Positions 18,251-28,157 of a stretch of DNA of 64,000 bases are shown one piece after another. This stretch comes from Lacticaseibacillus rhamnosus (lineage in GTDB: Bacteria; Bacillota; Bacilli; Lactobacillales; Lactobacillaceae): assembly GCF_900636965.1 (NCBI RefSeq), contig NZ_LR134331.1, positions 1,240,001 to 1,304,000 of the forward strand, given 5' to 3'. Made by a program: the position numbers and the translations under genes. Position 1 is the first letter of the stretch, and every line of letters starts with the position of its first letter. The notes under the pieces were generated by a model. It was given only the letters and a program-made list of their open reading frames with translations, was not told the origin of the DNA and searched no databases.

Positions 18251-18733
18251 CTAGTATACCGTGTTTAGCGCGGCGGTGTCAAGGTGACTGGCGAGTGTTT
18301 GACCGAACTGTGTCAGGATCTGTTCATCATTTTCGCTAAAACGGTTGAGTTTCGGGGAGTCAATGTCCATGATGGCAACGGTTTCGCCATTAACGTTGAT
18401 CGGTACGACGATTTCGGCGTTGCTGGCTGAATCGCAAGCGATGTGACCGGCAAATTCATGGACGTTAGCAACGCGAATCACGCTATTTTGCTGATAGCTG
18501 GTCCCAACGACCCCTTTGCCCGGTTGAATGTGCATGCAGGCAACTTTGCCTTGGAAAGGGCCGAGGTCGAGTTGTCCGGTTTTGCCATTATAAAGGTAGA
18601 AACCAGCCCAGTTGAGCTCGGAGATGCTGTCATTTAGCAGTGCACTGGCATTGGCAAGTACGGTGATGGGGTTGGTTTCGCCTGTAAGTAGGCCATCAAG
18701 TTGATCGATAATAATAGGATCAAGGGTTGTCAT
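18251..18733 (-). CDS. Free methionine-(R)-sulfoxide reductase, GAF domain
   Basis: 160 residues forming one GAF domain (fRMsr type). The family uses cysteines in the ligand pocket. Cys66 (KVACMHI) and Cys100 (HIACDSAS), the resolving and catalytic residues, are present. The third cysteine, normally in GVCG, is Val76 here, as GVVG. The enzyme reduces free methionine-R-sulfoxide in the cytoplasm with thioredoxin. The gene lies upstream of rpsD on the same strand, and its 3' end contains the rpsD promoter. Read-through could add to rpsD expression. Confidence 0.82.
   Translation of the reverse strand: MTTLDPIIIDQLDGLLTGETNPITVLANASALLNDSISELNWAGFYLYNGKTGQLDLGPFQGKVACMHIQPGKGVVGTSYQQNSVIRVANVHEFAGHIACDSASNAEIVVPINVNGETVAIMDIDSPKLNRFSENDEQILTQFGQTLASHLDTAALNTVY
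18253..18282 (-). promoter_or_regulatory. Promoter of rpsD
   Basis: On the minus strand a perfect TTGACA (18282-18277), an 18-base spacer and TATACT (18258-18253). It lies inside the last codons of the upstream GAF-domain gene. Confidence 0.7.
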
Positions 18734-18907
18734 TTGATCAGTCCTTTTAGGAATTTATGAAAAGCAGCATCTAGGCCTTTTAACTGCGGGCTTTTTTTGC
18801 GATACTGGTAGCTAGGATGTTATCGTTTTTAACACTTAACGGCATTTTAGCCGGTAAGTAGGCAAAATGCAATTAGAAAGATAATCGGTAAAGCAGAGGG
18901 TGTAGGG

Positions 18908-20611
18908 ATGATCTGGTTCTTCATTATTGTTGCGATTATAATTGTGGCTGCTGGCAGTGTCTGGTGGCTGCAGCATTATTTTCAAACGCGTATCAAAGAC
19001 TTAGACGAAAAAGTCGAAGCGATTGATATTGGTGCGCTCTCGAGTCAGATTCGCAGCATTGAGCAACTGAAGCTGACCGGTGACAGTCTGGCAACCTTTG
19101 GCAAGTGGGAGCGGGCGTTTGATCAATTAAACGACCATGATCTAGCTGAGCTGCAAAAAATTCTGCTTGATCTCGAAGACCAGGTTAAACGCTTCCGTTT
19201 AGATCGGGCATCGAAAATTGCTAAGGTGCTGGAAGATAAAATCGAGACGGCTCAGCGCCAATACGAACTGATTAGCCAGGCACTACAAGACATTCGGCAC
19301 GACGAAGCAGATAACCGTAGTAAAATGTTGCAATTGCGAGATGATTACCAGGTTTCACGCAAGACGATTCTTGCCAAGAGTTTTGTCTTCGGTGATGCTC
19401 AGCCAGCATTGGAGCAACAGTTGCAGCAATTGGCGCAGCTTTTTCAAAAAATTGACCAGATCAATAATGATGGCGATCATCAGGCGGCAAAGGCAGAAAT
19501 TAAACAGTTAGCCGAGCAGATGCGGGTTTTGAAGAAGCAGGTTAAGGAATTACCACCACTGGTAAACGAGCAGGTCAACGAGTTTCCTGGACAAATTAAC
19601 GAAATTCAGCACGGTTACCGGCAACTCACCACCGCCCATTATGTGTTCACCGATGATATTCCGGGGATGGTTGCGGATGTCGAGGCCAAGATGAAGGATG
19701 CCAATGCGGCTCTTAAATCGATTGATGTGGAGGCAACAGAGGCAGCCAATGCGGAAATCGAAGCTGAAATCGATAAAATGTACGCCATTATGGAAAAAGA
19801 GATGCAGGCCAAGAAACGGGTGGATGTTGCGTCCCCTGATTTGCGGCGCTTCATCGATCATGCACTGCGCCAAAATCGGGAATTGCAGGCAGAATTGGAT
19901 CATCTGAACCAAAGCTATACGCTGAATCATCATGAAATCAAAACCGCTAAAAATTTAAAAATGCAGTTAGATGCGATTGACGCAAATTACACGAAGGATA
20001 CCGATGCGATTGAAGCAGGCGAGGCCGTGTACTCGGACGTGATTGCGCGGTTTGATGAAACCAAAGAACAGTTAACGGCGATTGAAAAGCAACAGGTCCA
20101 GATTAACCAAGACGTGGCAGGTTTGAAAAAAGGCGAGATCATCGCTAATAAACAAGCAGAGAGTTTTGAACTCGATATGCGGAATATTAAGCATGAAATC
20201 GTCCGCCATCACTTGCCGGGGTTGCCGCAAGACTATGTGGATAAGGTTAAACATGTTACTGCCGAAATTGATCAGCTTAATCACGATTTGGATCAGGTTA
20301 AAATTAACATGGATGCGATTGCCAAGTTTCTGATTAAGATTGCCAGTGATATTGATGATTTAAAGAAAACAACCAGTGCCTTAATTGATGCGGCCGGATT
20401 AACCGAAGAATTGATGCAATATGCCAACCGTTACAAAATAACGGTTAAGCCGGTAGCAGACGCGGTTAAGCATGCGACCGAACTGTATATGCAATTTGAC
20501 TATCAGCAGGCTGCCGATACGTTGGCGACCGCGTTGGAGCAGACGGAGCAGGGCAGCTACAAGAAAGTTGAAGATGCTTATCTTGCGCGGAAGAAAGCTT
20601 CATTATATTGA
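18908..20611 (+). CDS. ezrA: Septation ring formation regulator EzrA
   Basis: 567 residues. A single N-terminal membrane helix (residues 2-22, IWFFIIVAIIIVAAGSVWWLQ) is followed by a short basic segment and more than 500 residues of spectrin-like helical coiled coil, the EzrA layout and length. EzrA is a membrane-anchored partner of FtsZ that limits Z-rings to midcell and also recruits penicillin-binding proteins. It is transcribed alone, divergently from the GAF-rpsD genes, and ends at a terminator at 20625. Confidence 0.93.
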   Translation: MIWFFIIVAIIIVAAGSVWWLQHYFQTRIKDLDEKVEAIDIGALSSQIRSIEQLKLTGDSLATFGKWERAFDQLNDHDLAELQKILLDLEDQVKRFRLDRASKIAKVLEDKIETAQRQYELISQALQDIRHDEADNRSKMLQLRDDYQVSRKTILAKSFVFGDAQPALEQQLQQLAQLFQKIDQINNDGDHQAAKAEIKQLAEQMRVLKKQVKELPPLVNEQVNEFPGQINEIQHGYRQLTTAHYVFTDDIPGMVADVEAKMKDANAALKSIDVEATEAANAEIEAEIDKMYAIMEKEMQAKKRVDVASPDLRRFIDHALRQNRELQAELDHLNQSYTLNHHEIKTAKNLKMQLDAIDANYTKDTDAIEAGEAVYSDVIARFDETKEQLTAIEKQQVQINQDVAGLKKGEIIANKQAESFELDMRNIKHEIVRHHLPGLPQDYVDKVKHVTAEIDQLNHDLDQVKINMDAIAKFLIKIASDIDDLKKTTSALIDAAGLTEELMQYANRYKITVKPVADAVKHATELYMQFDYQQAADTLATALEQTEQGSYKKVEDAYLARKKASLY

Positions 20612-20624
20612 TTTGCGTGATTGG

Positions 20625-20656
20625 AAAGCCAGCTTGGGTTGGGGCTGGCTTTTGGT
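20625..20656 (+). terminator. Terminator of ezrA
   Basis: AAAGCCAGC (20625-20633) pairs with GCTGGCTTT (20644-20652), followed by TTGGTTT. Thirteen bases after the stop codon. Confidence 0.65.
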
Positions 20657-20750
20657 TTGGGGTAGAGGTTGTGATATGGTGCAGGGATCTGCAGGGAAAA
20701 TTGCAGACTTAAATGGTTAATAATCATTCAGTAGGGTATATACGTCTCCG

Positions 20751-20992
20751 AAACGCGTTCACCGGCGCAGAAGTCTGCGTGTAAGGACCTCGAGCGCAAT
20801 GGCCAAGACCGGGCCATCACGCTCAAGGCCACTTACACTCCGACTTCTACCCGCGCCGGTTCACTCTCTTGCTTAAACGCGTTCGCCAGCCCAGAAACCT
20901 GCACATAAGGACCTTGAGCGCAATGACCAAAGCCCGGTCATCACGCTCAAGGCCACTTATGCTTCGGTTTCTAACCGGGCTGGCTCACGCTC
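20751..20992 (+). repeat. Hairpin repeat array A, two units
   Basis: Two units start with AAACGCG at 20751 and 20875. Each is complete, with left arm, central hairpin and right arm. Unit 1 has left arm TTCACCGGCGCAG and right arm CCGCGCCGGTTCAC. Unit 2 has TTCGCCAGCCCAG and ACCGGGCTGGCTCAC. The arms of each unit pair with themselves, so each can form one long imperfect hairpin of about 115 bases. The end of unit 2 touches the -35 box of the next promoter. Confidence 0.8.
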
Positions 20993-21021
20993 TTGAAACT
21001 TACTAACTTTTTGTCTATAAT
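20993..21021 (+). promoter_or_regulatory. Promoter of nifS-thiI
   Basis: TTGAAA (20993-20998), 17 bases, TATAAT (21016-21021). The -35 box starts right at the end of repeat array A. Confidence 0.75.
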
Positions 21022-21055
21022 TCAATCCAGTCGAATTAACGGAAGGGGCCGGCTG

Positions 21056-22213
21056 ATGATTTATTTTGATAATAGTGCAACGACGAAGATTTCGCCTGAT
21101 GCGTTGGCGACTTATAACAAGGTCAGCACGGATTTTTTTGGGAATCCTAGCAGTTTGCATGCTCTGGGAACTAAAGCAAATGAGGTTTTGCAAAGTTCGC
21201 GAGCCCAGATTGCTAAATTAATCGGTGCGAAGCCGGACGAGATTTATTTTACGAGCGGTGGAACGGAAGGCGATAACTGGGTGATTAAAGGCACTGCCAT
21301 GGCTAAGCGCGAATTTGGCCGTCATCTGATTACGACCAGTATCGAGCATCCGGCTGTGATCAATACGATGAAACAGCTAGAGAAACTGGGATTTGAAGTG
21401 ACTTATTTGCCGGTTGATCGGCGCGGTTTTATTCATATTGACGATTTGAAAGCGGCTATTCGCAAAGATACGATTTTGGTGTCGATTATGGCGGTTAATA
21501 ATGAAATTGGCAGTATGCAGCCGATTGTTCAGGCCGCGCGGGTGTTGGATAATTATCCGAATATTCATTTTCATGTCGATGCCGTACAAGCCGTTGGTAA
21601 GGGCTTGGATGCAGCGTTGCAAGACCCGCGGATTGATTTTCTCAGTTTTTCCGGTCATAAGTTTCATGCTCCCCGCGGTACCGGCTTTATCTATGCCAAA
21701 GAGGGTCGCATGCTTGATCCGTTGCTAACCGGTGGCGGTCAGGAACATGATTGGCGCTCAGGCACGGAAAATGTTCCGGCGATTGCGGCAATGGCCAAGT
21801 CGCTGCGCTTACTTTTGGCTAATGAAGATGCTAACGTGGCTCGGCAGCAAGCAGTTCGCAAGCGGATTTTTGATCATGTCAGCCAAAAGCCCAAGGTGAC
21901 GATGTTTAGTCAGTTAACACCGGATTTTGCCCCACATGTTTTATGTTTTGCCATTGCTGGTGTCCGCGGCGAAACGATTGTTCATGTGTTTGAGGATCAT
22001 CAGATTTACATTTCCACAACTAGTGCCTGCTCAAGTAAGAAAGGCACGGAAAGCAGTACCTTGGCCGCCATGCATACGGACCCGAAAATTGCCACTTCCG
22101 CGATTCGGGTGAGTTTGGATGAAGCTAATACTTTGGATGAAGCGGATGCGTTTAATGCAGCGTTTGATACGATTTATGCAAAGTTTGCCAAGCTTGATAA
22201 AGCGACCGTCTAA
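21056..22213 (+). CDS. Cysteine desulfurase (NifS/IscS type)
   Basis: 385 residues from the ATG at 21056, which has GGAAGGGG upstream. A longer in-frame start at 20993 would lie in the promoter and is rejected. It is a fold-type I PLP enzyme: the lysine is in SFSGHKFHAPRGTGF, and the catalytic cysteine loop is STTSACSSKKG. It takes sulfur from cysteine as an enzyme persulfide. Its direct neighbour is thiI, and in B. subtilis the pair NifZ-ThiI makes 4-thiouridine at tRNA position 8, so this desulfurase is very likely dedicated to ThiI and not to iron-sulfur clusters. Confidence 0.9.
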   Translation: MIYFDNSATTKISPDALATYNKVSTDFFGNPSSLHALGTKANEVLQSSRAQIAKLIGAKPDEIYFTSGGTEGDNWVIKGTAMAKREFGRHLITTSIEHPAVINTMKQLEKLGFEVTYLPVDRRGFIHIDDLKAAIRKDTILVSIMAVNNEIGSMQPIVQAARVLDNYPNIHFHVDAVQAVGKGLDAALQDPRIDFLSFSGHKFHAPRGTGFIYAKEGRMLDPLLTGGGQEHDWRSGTENVPAIAAMAKSLRLLLANEDANVARQQAVRKRIFDHVSQKPKVTMFSQLTPDFAPHVLCFAIAGVRGETIVHVFEDHQIYISTTSACSSKKGTESSTLAAMHTDPKIATSAIRVSLDEANTLDEADAFNAAFDTIYAKFAKLDKATV

Positions 22214-22342
22214 ACGAGCATCAGCCATTTCCAGTGCGAGGAGTGGCCGGGTGTCAGTCATAGCGACTAATACTGCCAACTTGTTTTGACGCATCACCGG
22301 TTTTCATTGGATCGGTTACCGCCTACATGAAAGGATTTTAAG

Positions 22343-23560
22343 ATGCAATATTCAGAAATTATGGTTCGTTACGGCGAGCTTTCGACCAAGGGAAAAAATC
22401 GGCAAGCGTTTATCGGTCGTTTGAACGGTAACGTTACACGAGCGCTGCATGAATTCCCCAACCTCACCATTCGGCCTAAACGTGATCGGATGCACATTGA
22501 ATTGAATGGCGAGCCTAGTGATCAGGTGATGGCACGACTGTCACAGGTATTCGGCATCCAGAATTTTTCACCAAGTATTGCCGTAGAAAAGGATATGGCA
22601 AAAGTCCACGAGGTTGCGTTGCAGCTGATGAATGAAACGGCACCGCACGGCATTAGCTATAAGGTTAATACGCGGCGGAGCGATCATGACTTTGCCTTGG
22701 ATACCAATGCTATGAATCTTGATTTAGGCGATTTCTTGACGGATAAGCGGCCGGACTTAGTTGTCAAAATGCATCATCCTGATATGATTTTGCGAGTTGA
22801 AGTCCGTCGTGAAGCAATTTATTTATCCACTAAAACAATTCAAGGTGCTGGCGGATTGCCGGTTGGAACAGCAGGGCGCGCGGCCTTGATGCTTAGTGGC
22901 GGGATTGATTCGCCGGTTGCGGGTTACTATGCGTTAAAACGTGGCGTGGACATTGAAATGGTGCACTTTTTCAGCCCACCTTACACCAGTCAACAGGCGC
23001 TGAATAAGGCTAAACAGCTCACGGCCAAGCTGACCCCTTATGTTGGCCGGATTTACTTTATTGAAGTACCATTTACCGAGATTCAGGAGGCAGTCAAAGC
23101 AACGGTTCCGGAAGGTTATCTGATGACCGTGCAACGCCGAATGATGTTGCGACTAACCGAAGCGATTGCCAAACAACGTGGCGATCTGGCTATCTTTAAT
23201 GGTGAGTCAGTCGGCCAGGTGGCTTCGCAGACGCTGGAATCAATGGCTGCAATCAATGATGTCACCACGATGCCGATTATTCGTCCGGTTGCGACCATGG
23301 ATAAGAATGAGATCATTGCCGAAGCAGAAAAGATCGACACGTATGATTTATCGATCATGCCGTTTGAAGACTGTTGTACTATTTTTGCCCCGCCGTCGCC
23401 TAAAACCAAACCAAAGACGGATCGCGCACGGTATTACGAAAGCAAACTTGATGTCGATGGTTTGATGGCGCGCGCGTTGGCCGGAATCAAGGTTCAGGAG
23501 ATCAAGTCATCTGATCAGTTCCTGAATCAGGATCAGGATGTTATCGCAGAATTGCTTTAA
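22343..23560 (+). CDS. thiI: tRNA 4-thiouridine synthase ThiI
   Basis: 405 residues, the short Gram-positive form without a C-terminal rhodanese domain. An N-terminal ferredoxin-like and THUMP region (about 1-165) binds tRNA. The PP-loop [12 protein letters not shown] at about 182-193 activates U8 by adenylation. AAAGGATTTTAAG precedes the ATG. It lies 129 bases after the cysteine desulfurase gene with no terminator between, so both are probably one transcript. Lacking rhodanese, it should take sulfur directly from the desulfurase. Confidence 0.93.
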   Translation: MQYSEIMVRYGELSTKGKNRQAFIGRLNGNVTRALHEFPNLTIRPKRDRMHIELNGEPSDQVMARLSQVFGIQNFSPSIAVEKDMAKVHEVALQLMNETAPHGISYKVNTRRSDHDFALDTNAMNLDLGDFLTDKRPDLVVKMHHPDMILRVEVRREAIYLSTKTIQGAGGLPVGTAGRAALMLSGGIDSPVAGYYALKRGVDIEMVHFFSPPYTSQQALNKAKQLTAKLTPYVGRIYFIEVPFTEIQEAVKATVPEGYLMTVQRRMMLRLTEAIAKQRGDLAIFNGESVGQVASQTLESMAAINDVTTMPIIRPVATMDKNEIIAEAEKIDTYDLSIMPFEDCCTIFAPPSPKTKPKTDRARYYESKLDVDGLMARALAGIKVQEIKSSDQFLNQDQDVIAELL

Positions 23561-23568
23561 AAATTGAA

Positions 23569-23624
23569 TAAAAGCGGTAGTTGCTGATAAGTTATTTGCT
23601 TATCGGTAACTACCGCTTTTTTAG
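23569..23624 (+). terminator. Terminator of nifS-thiI
   Basis: AAAGCGGTAGTT (from 23570) pairs with AACTACCGCTTT, with inner GATAAG/CTTATC pairing around a TTATTTG loop, followed by TTTTTTAG. Confidence 0.8.
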
Positions 23625-23844
23625 TTTAGCGTTAAAAGTCGGCGAATGATCTTAAAAAAGAAATAATTCACAAGATTTCGCGATATTAATAAGCTGCTGG
23701 AGCGAATGCCATCATGGTTGCCCGAAAAATGGTTGTCACCTGCAGAAGACGCATTGTGCTTAATTCCTGGTTTGAAAAGATCGTTAATATAAAATGGGTC
23801 AGTAAAAACAGTGGTAAAAGAGCGCGCAATTTGTTAAACTTAAT

Positions 23845-23862
23845 ATGTGAAAATGGTAACAA
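23845..23862 (+). promoter_or_regulatory. Candidate Rex operator before rex
   Basis: ATGTGAA-AATG-GTAACAA resembles the Firmicutes Rex site TTGTGAA-N4-TTCACAA in 11 of 14 fixed positions. It ends 19 bases before the rex start, which would allow autoregulation by the NADH/NAD ratio. Confidence 0.35.
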
Positions 23863-23880
23863 ACATGTGCGGAGGTGTTG

Positions 23881-24546
23881 ATGGTGGTCGTCAGTAAACA
23901 AGCGTTATCACAAGCAACGATTAAGCGAATCCCGGTTTATTATCGAACCGTCAAAGATTTGCAACAGACGGGGGTTAAGCGGGTTCGGTCTGATCGGCTA
24001 AGTAAGCTGGTTCATATCGCGCCAGCAACCATTCGGCGGGACTTCTCCAATTTTGGCGATTTAGGGCGCAGCGGCTATGGCTATTCGGTTGATTTACTTG
24101 CACAGGTGTTTGGCGAGTTATTAGAAGTGCACTCGGAAGAACAGATGTTACTGGTGGGGTGTGGCAACCTCGGACGGGCGTTGTTGACCAATAATTTTCG
24201 CCGGAATCCGGATCTGACCATTGTGGTGGGATTCGACACGGATCCGCAGCTCATTGGGACGACAATTGCCGGGGTGCCGATTTTTGATCTCACAACTTTA
24301 GCCAAAAATATTCGCCCGGGGATGCATACTGCCATTGTCTGTGTGCCGAGTTCCGCCCAGACCAGCGTTATTAACCAACTTGAGGCTAATGGCATAACCG
24401 CTATTTTAACCTTTGCCCCTAAGCCGGTCCCGGCAAAACCGACAACCACGATTCGCTATATTGATCTTACGAGTGAGCTACAGGCGTTATTGTTTGTTGA
24501 TCATCAAAAACAGGTTTCGCGACAGGTGACGGAACCGTTGCGCTAG
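23881..24546 (+). CDS. rex: Redox-sensing transcriptional repressor Rex
   Basis: 221 residues from the ATG at 23881 with GGAGG five bases upstream; in-frame GTG and TTG codons just before it overlap the ribosome site. The N-terminal winged helix (about 1-75, SKLVHIAPATIRRDFSNFGDLG) binds DNA. The Rossmann domain (LLVGCGNLGRALL) binds NADH, and a C-terminal domain-swapped helix completes the dimer. Rex represses fermentation and NADH-oxidising genes until NADH rises. The gene is followed at once by hairpin repeat array B. Confidence 0.95.
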   Translation: MVVVSKQALSQATIKRIPVYYRTVKDLQQTGVKRVRSDRLSKLVHIAPATIRRDFSNFGDLGRSGYGYSVDLLAQVFGELLEVHSEEQMLLVGCGNLGRALLTNNFRRNPDLTIVVGFDTDPQLIGTTIAGVPIFDLTTLAKNIRPGMHTAIVCVPSSAQTSVINQLEANGITAILTFAPKPVPAKPTTTIRYIDLTSELQALLFVDHQKQVSRQVTEPLR

Positions 24547-24584
24547 CGTTACTTGACGCGCTGGATCACGCTCGTTATAAGGCG

Positions 24585-24863
24585 TTCAGCTGCCCAGAAA
24601 TTTGCATATAAAGATCTTGGGCACAAATCCGCTTTTACGCCCATAACGCGCTCCCCGGCGCAGGGACCTGCATGTAAGGACCTTGGTCGCAATGGCCAGA
24701 CCCGGGCCATCACGACCAAGGCCACAAGTCCGCCTTTACGCCCATAACGCGTTCACCGGCGCAGAAGTCTGCGTGTAAGGACCTTGGTCGCAATGGCCAA
24801 GCCCGGGCCATCAAGACCAAGGCCACTTACACTCCGACTTCTAACCGCGCCGGTTCACGCTCA
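24585..24863 (+). repeat. Hairpin repeat array B, three units, the first partial
   Basis: A degenerate first unit (about 24585-24644) has lost its central hairpin. Full units start AACGCG at 24645 and 24746, 101 bases apart. Only the last unit is followed by a closing right arm, CCGCGCCGGTTCAC, which matches its ACCGGCGCAG left arm. It ends just before the valS promoter. Confidence 0.75.
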
Positions 24864-24870
24864 CCTCACA

Positions 24871-24899
24871 TTGACCCTGTCATGATCACGGGTTATAAT
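24871..24899 (+). promoter_or_regulatory. Promoter of valS
   Basis: TTGACC (24871-24876), 17-base spacer, TATAAT (24894-24899), at the head of the T-box leader. Confidence 0.75.
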
Positions 24900-25127
24900 G
24901 CAGCTAATGCAATGATCAAGAGGGTTGCGTTCTTTTTTTCCAGCGACGGGATGGTTGGTGTGAATCTCGAAAGAAGACCGTGATTGTAGCTTGTGAGCTG
25001 CCGTCCTGAAGTGAGTAGGGAACGGCCGGTGACAGCCGTTATCCTGAACCAAGTGGGGATTGATTCCCAATTTAGGTGGTACCGCGAGTAGACTCGTCCT
25101 AATAATCGATATTAGGGCGTTTTTTTG
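24900..25127 (+). promoter_or_regulatory. T-box leader of valS
   Basis: Stem I is closed by GCAGCT (24900-24905) and AGCTGC (24996-25001). A GTA triplet at 24986-24988, on the 3' side of the stem, is the likely valine specifier. The T-box sequence AGGTGGTACCGCG is at 25074-25086. The terminator stem (25095-25104 with 25110-25119) is followed by seven T. Uncharged tRNA-Val would stabilise the antiterminator and let valS be transcribed. Confidence 0.92.
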
Positions 25128-25235
25128 TGTATACGCACGGCGCGACCCAGCTTCCGGGTTGGCGTGCGTGTGATGCATCGGCGCGTGCCAATTCTAGAAA
25201 CCGGATGGACGAAAAAATTTTGTGAGGTGGAGCCA

Positions 25236-27878
25236 GTGAGTGATGAAACGTTAGCACCAAAGTATGATCATAAAGCAGTCGAGGAAGGCCGGTATCAGGA
25301 ATGGCTTGATGAAGATGTCTTCAAACCAAGTGGTGATAAGAAGGCTAAGCCGTATTCAATCGTGATTCCGCCGCCAAATGTCACCGGTAAGTTACACATG
25401 GGGCATGCATGGGATACCACGCTTCAAGACATCGTGATCCGCCAAAAGCGTATGCAGGGGTTTGATACCTTGTGGCTGCCAGGGATGGATCATGCCGGAA
25501 TCGCCACGCAGGCTAAAGTTGAGGCAAAGTTGCGCAAAGAAGGCATCAGCCGCTATGACTTAGGCCGTGAAAAGTTTGTCCAGAAAGTCTGGGAATGGAA
25601 GGACGAATTTGCCAAGACGATTCATGGACAATGGGCCAAAATGGGCTTGTCACTGGATTATAGTCGGGAACGTTTTACTTTGGATAAGGGCCTGAATCAA
25701 GCGGTTCGACGGGTGTTTGTTGACCTTTATAACCAGGGTTTGATTTACCGTGGCGAATATATCGTTAACTGGGATCCGCAAGCGCGCACGGCACTATCGG
25801 ATATTGAAGTCATTCATAAAGACGATAAAGGTGCTTTTTACCATGTAAAATATCCATTCGCGGACGGTAGCGGCTACATTGAGATTGCAACGACGCGTCC
25901 GGAAACCATGATGGGTGATACTGCGGTGGCCGTTCACCCAGGCGATGAACGGTATAAAGATATGGTGGGCAAGGAACTTATTTTGCCATTAGCCAATCGC
26001 AAAATTCCAATCATTGAAGATGCTTACGTTGACCCTGAGTTTGGAACTGGGGCGGTTAAAATCACGCCAGCCCATGACCCTAACGACTTTCAGGTGGGCA
26101 ATCGTCATGATTTGAAACGAATTAACACTATGAATGACGATGGCACGATGAACGAAAATGCCGGCAAATATCAAGGAATGGATCGCTTTGAAGCCCGTAA
26201 AGCCATGGTGGCTGATTTGGATAAGGCCGGTTTATTGCTTAAAGTTGAACCGATTGTGCACAGTGTCGGCCATAGCGAACGTACCGGCGTTCAAGTTGAA
26301 GCACGGTTGTCAACACAATGGTTTGTCAAGATGAAACCATTAGCTGAAGCGGCAATCAAAGCGCAGCAAGAACCGGACAAGAAAGTGACATTTGTTCCTG
26401 AGCGGTTTGAACATACCTATTTGCAGTGGATGGAAAATATTCATGACTGGGTTATTTCACGGCAGCTGTGGTGGGGTCATCAGATTCCGGCTTGGTACAA
26501 CAAGCAGACCGGCGAAACCTATGTCGGGATGGAAGCACCTAAAGACATTGAAAACTGGAAGCAGGATCCTGACGTGTTGGATACCTGGTTTTCAAGTGCG
26601 TTGTGGCCATTTTCCACGATGGGGTGGCCGAATACCGATGCGCCGGATTACAAGCGTTATTACCCAACAGATACCTTAGTGACCGGCTATGATATCATTC
26701 CATTCTGGGTTGCGCGGATGATTTTCCAAGGGTTGCATTTTACCCATCAACGGCCGTTCCAGTACACCTTGATTCACGGGTTAATGCGTGATGAACAAGG
26801 CCGGAAGATGAGTAAGTCACTGGGTAATGGGATTGACCCGATGGATGTGATTGAAAAATACGGCGCCGATGCCTTGCGGTGGTTCCTGATTACCGGTAAT
26901 AAACCGGGACAGGATACACGGTTTAGCTATAAACAGGTTGAAGCAGCTTGGAATTTCATCAATAAGATTTGGAACATTTCCCGATTTGTGATGATGAACC
27001 TAGGCGACTTGGATACGCCGCAACAGCCAGATCCAAGTACCTTTGATTTGTCCGACAAATGGCTTTTTGCGCAATTGAACGAAACCATCAAGCAGGTAAT
27101 GGATTTGTCGGCGCGGTTTGAATTTGGTGAAATGGGTCGAACCCTGTATAACTTCACCTGGAATGTTTTCGCGGACTGGTACGTTGAAATGAGTAAGGAA
27201 GTGCTTTACGGCGATGATGAGCAGGCCAAAGCAGCCAAGCGCGTCAACCTTGCTTATGCACTGGATCAGATTTTACGGCTATTGCACCCAGTGATGCCGT
27301 TTGTGACGGAAAAACTATGGTTGGCGTTACCGCATACGGGCAAATCAATTGTGACGGCGAGCTATCCAGTGGCAAACACTGCCTTTGAAAATGCTGACGC
27401 TACCAGTGCAATGGATGCGATCATTGCGCTCATCCGCGGCGTTCGCGGAATCCGTAAAGAGGCCGGCGCTCCGCTTAAGACCAAAGTCGATATTCTCGTT
27501 AAATTGACGGATCCTGCTTTGAAACCAATCTTTGAACAGAACTTTGACTTTATCGATCGGTTCGTCAATAGTAAAGCCTTCACGGTTGGAACCGATGTGG
27601 CCGAGCCTAAAATGGCGGGCAGTGCGGTGATCACAGGCGCCACCATTTTCGTACCGCTCAATGAATTAATTGATTTGGACGAGGAAAAGGCCAAACTGAC
27701 TAAAGACGCTAAGAAGCTTGAGCAAGAAATTGCCCGAATTGACAAGAAGCTCAATAACCAAGGCTTCTTATCCAAAGCACCGGAAGCGGTTGTTGCAGAA
27801 CAACGCACTAAGCGCAGTGATTTTGAAGATCAGCTAACGAGCACTAAGCAACGGTTGGAACAATTACAACGAGCTTAA
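25236..27878 (+). CDS. valS: Valyl-tRNA synthetase
   Basis: 880 residues from a GTG at 25236 with GAGGTGG upstream. The in-frame extension to 25125 begins within the T-box terminator and is not coding. Class I synthetase motifs are HMGH (the HIGH box, [12 protein letters not shown]) and KMSKS ([10 protein letters not shown]). An editing domain is inserted between them ([14 protein letters not shown]), and the C-terminal 65 residues form the coiled-coil arm ([19 protein letters not shown] region) typical of ValRS. It charges tRNA-Val and hydrolyses Thr-tRNA-Val. Confidence 0.97.
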   Translation: MSDETLAPKYDHKAVEEGRYQEWLDEDVFKPSGDKKAKPYSIVIPPPNVTGKLHMGHAWDTTLQDIVIRQKRMQGFDTLWLPGMDHAGIATQAKVEAKLRKEGISRYDLGREKFVQKVWEWKDEFAKTIHGQWAKMGLSLDYSRERFTLDKGLNQAVRRVFVDLYNQGLIYRGEYIVNWDPQARTALSDIEVIHKDDKGAFYHVKYPFADGSGYIEIATTRPETMMGDTAVAVHPGDERYKDMVGKELILPLANRKIPIIEDAYVDPEFGTGAVKITPAHDPNDFQVGNRHDLKRINTMNDDGTMNENAGKYQGMDRFEARKAMVADLDKAGLLLKVEPIVHSVGHSERTGVQVEARLSTQWFVKMKPLAEAAIKAQQEPDKKVTFVPERFEHTYLQWMENIHDWVISRQLWWGHQIPAWYNKQTGETYVGMEAPKDIENWKQDPDVLDTWFSSALWPFSTMGWPNTDAPDYKRYYPTDTLVTGYDIIPFWVARMIFQGLHFTHQRPFQYTLIHGLMRDEQGRKMSKSLGNGIDPMDVIEKYGADALRWFLITGNKPGQDTRFSYKQVEAAWNFINKIWNISRFVMMNLGDLDTPQQPDPSTFDLSDKWLFAQLNETIKQVMDLSARFEFGEMGRTLYNFTWNVFADWYVEMSKEVLYGDDEQAKAAKRVNLAYALDQILRLLHPVMPFVTEKLWLALPHTGKSIVTASYPVANTAFENADATSAMDAIIALIRGVRGIRKEAGAPLKTKVDILVKLTDPALKPIFEQNFDFIDRFVNSKAFTVGTDVAEPKMAGSAVITGATIFVPLNELIDLDEEKAKLTKDAKKLEQEIARIDKKLNNQGFLSKAPEAVVAEQRTKRSDFEDQLTSTKQRLEQLQRA

Positions 27879-27914
27879 GTTACCAAGTGGCTTTAAGCGA
27901 TTTTATGGTGAAAA

Positions 27915-27959
27915 AACCGGTATTAGGGTTGAGTTTTAAGCCCTAGTACCGGCTTTTTT
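27915..27959 (+). terminator. Terminator of valS
   Basis: CCGGTATTAGGGTT pairs with AAGCCCTAGTACCGG (G-U pairs allowed) and is followed by TTTTTT. Confidence 0.8.
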
Positions 27960-28083
27960 GATGGTCGTGGTTAAAGCATGCCGCAAGCAAGCAATCTGGC
28001 GCGCGGCCGTTTGTCCGATGGGTTCTGGCAGCAATGAAAACGTAAATTTGGCTGGCTAAGCTCATAAGTTAGACCCATTTTTC

Positions 28084-28092
28084 TGGTATGAT
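28084..28092 (+). promoter_or_regulatory. Possible extended -10 promoter of folC
   Basis: TGG followed by TATGAT, 65 bases before the folC start. No clear -35 box. Confidence 0.35.
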
Positions 28093-28157
28093 GAAGCTAT
28101 ATATTGCAGCAGTATGAAAGCTGGCTGCCTAAATGATAAAAATAAGGAAAGTTAACA

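Noticed and set aside
20993-21055. N-terminal extension of the cysteine desulfurase
   Set aside because: It would start within the -35 box of the gene's own promoter; the ATG at 21056 has the ribosome site.
25125-25235. N-terminal extension of valyl-tRNA synthetase
   Set aside because: It begins in the T-run of the T-box terminator; the GTG at 25236 gives the normal family length.
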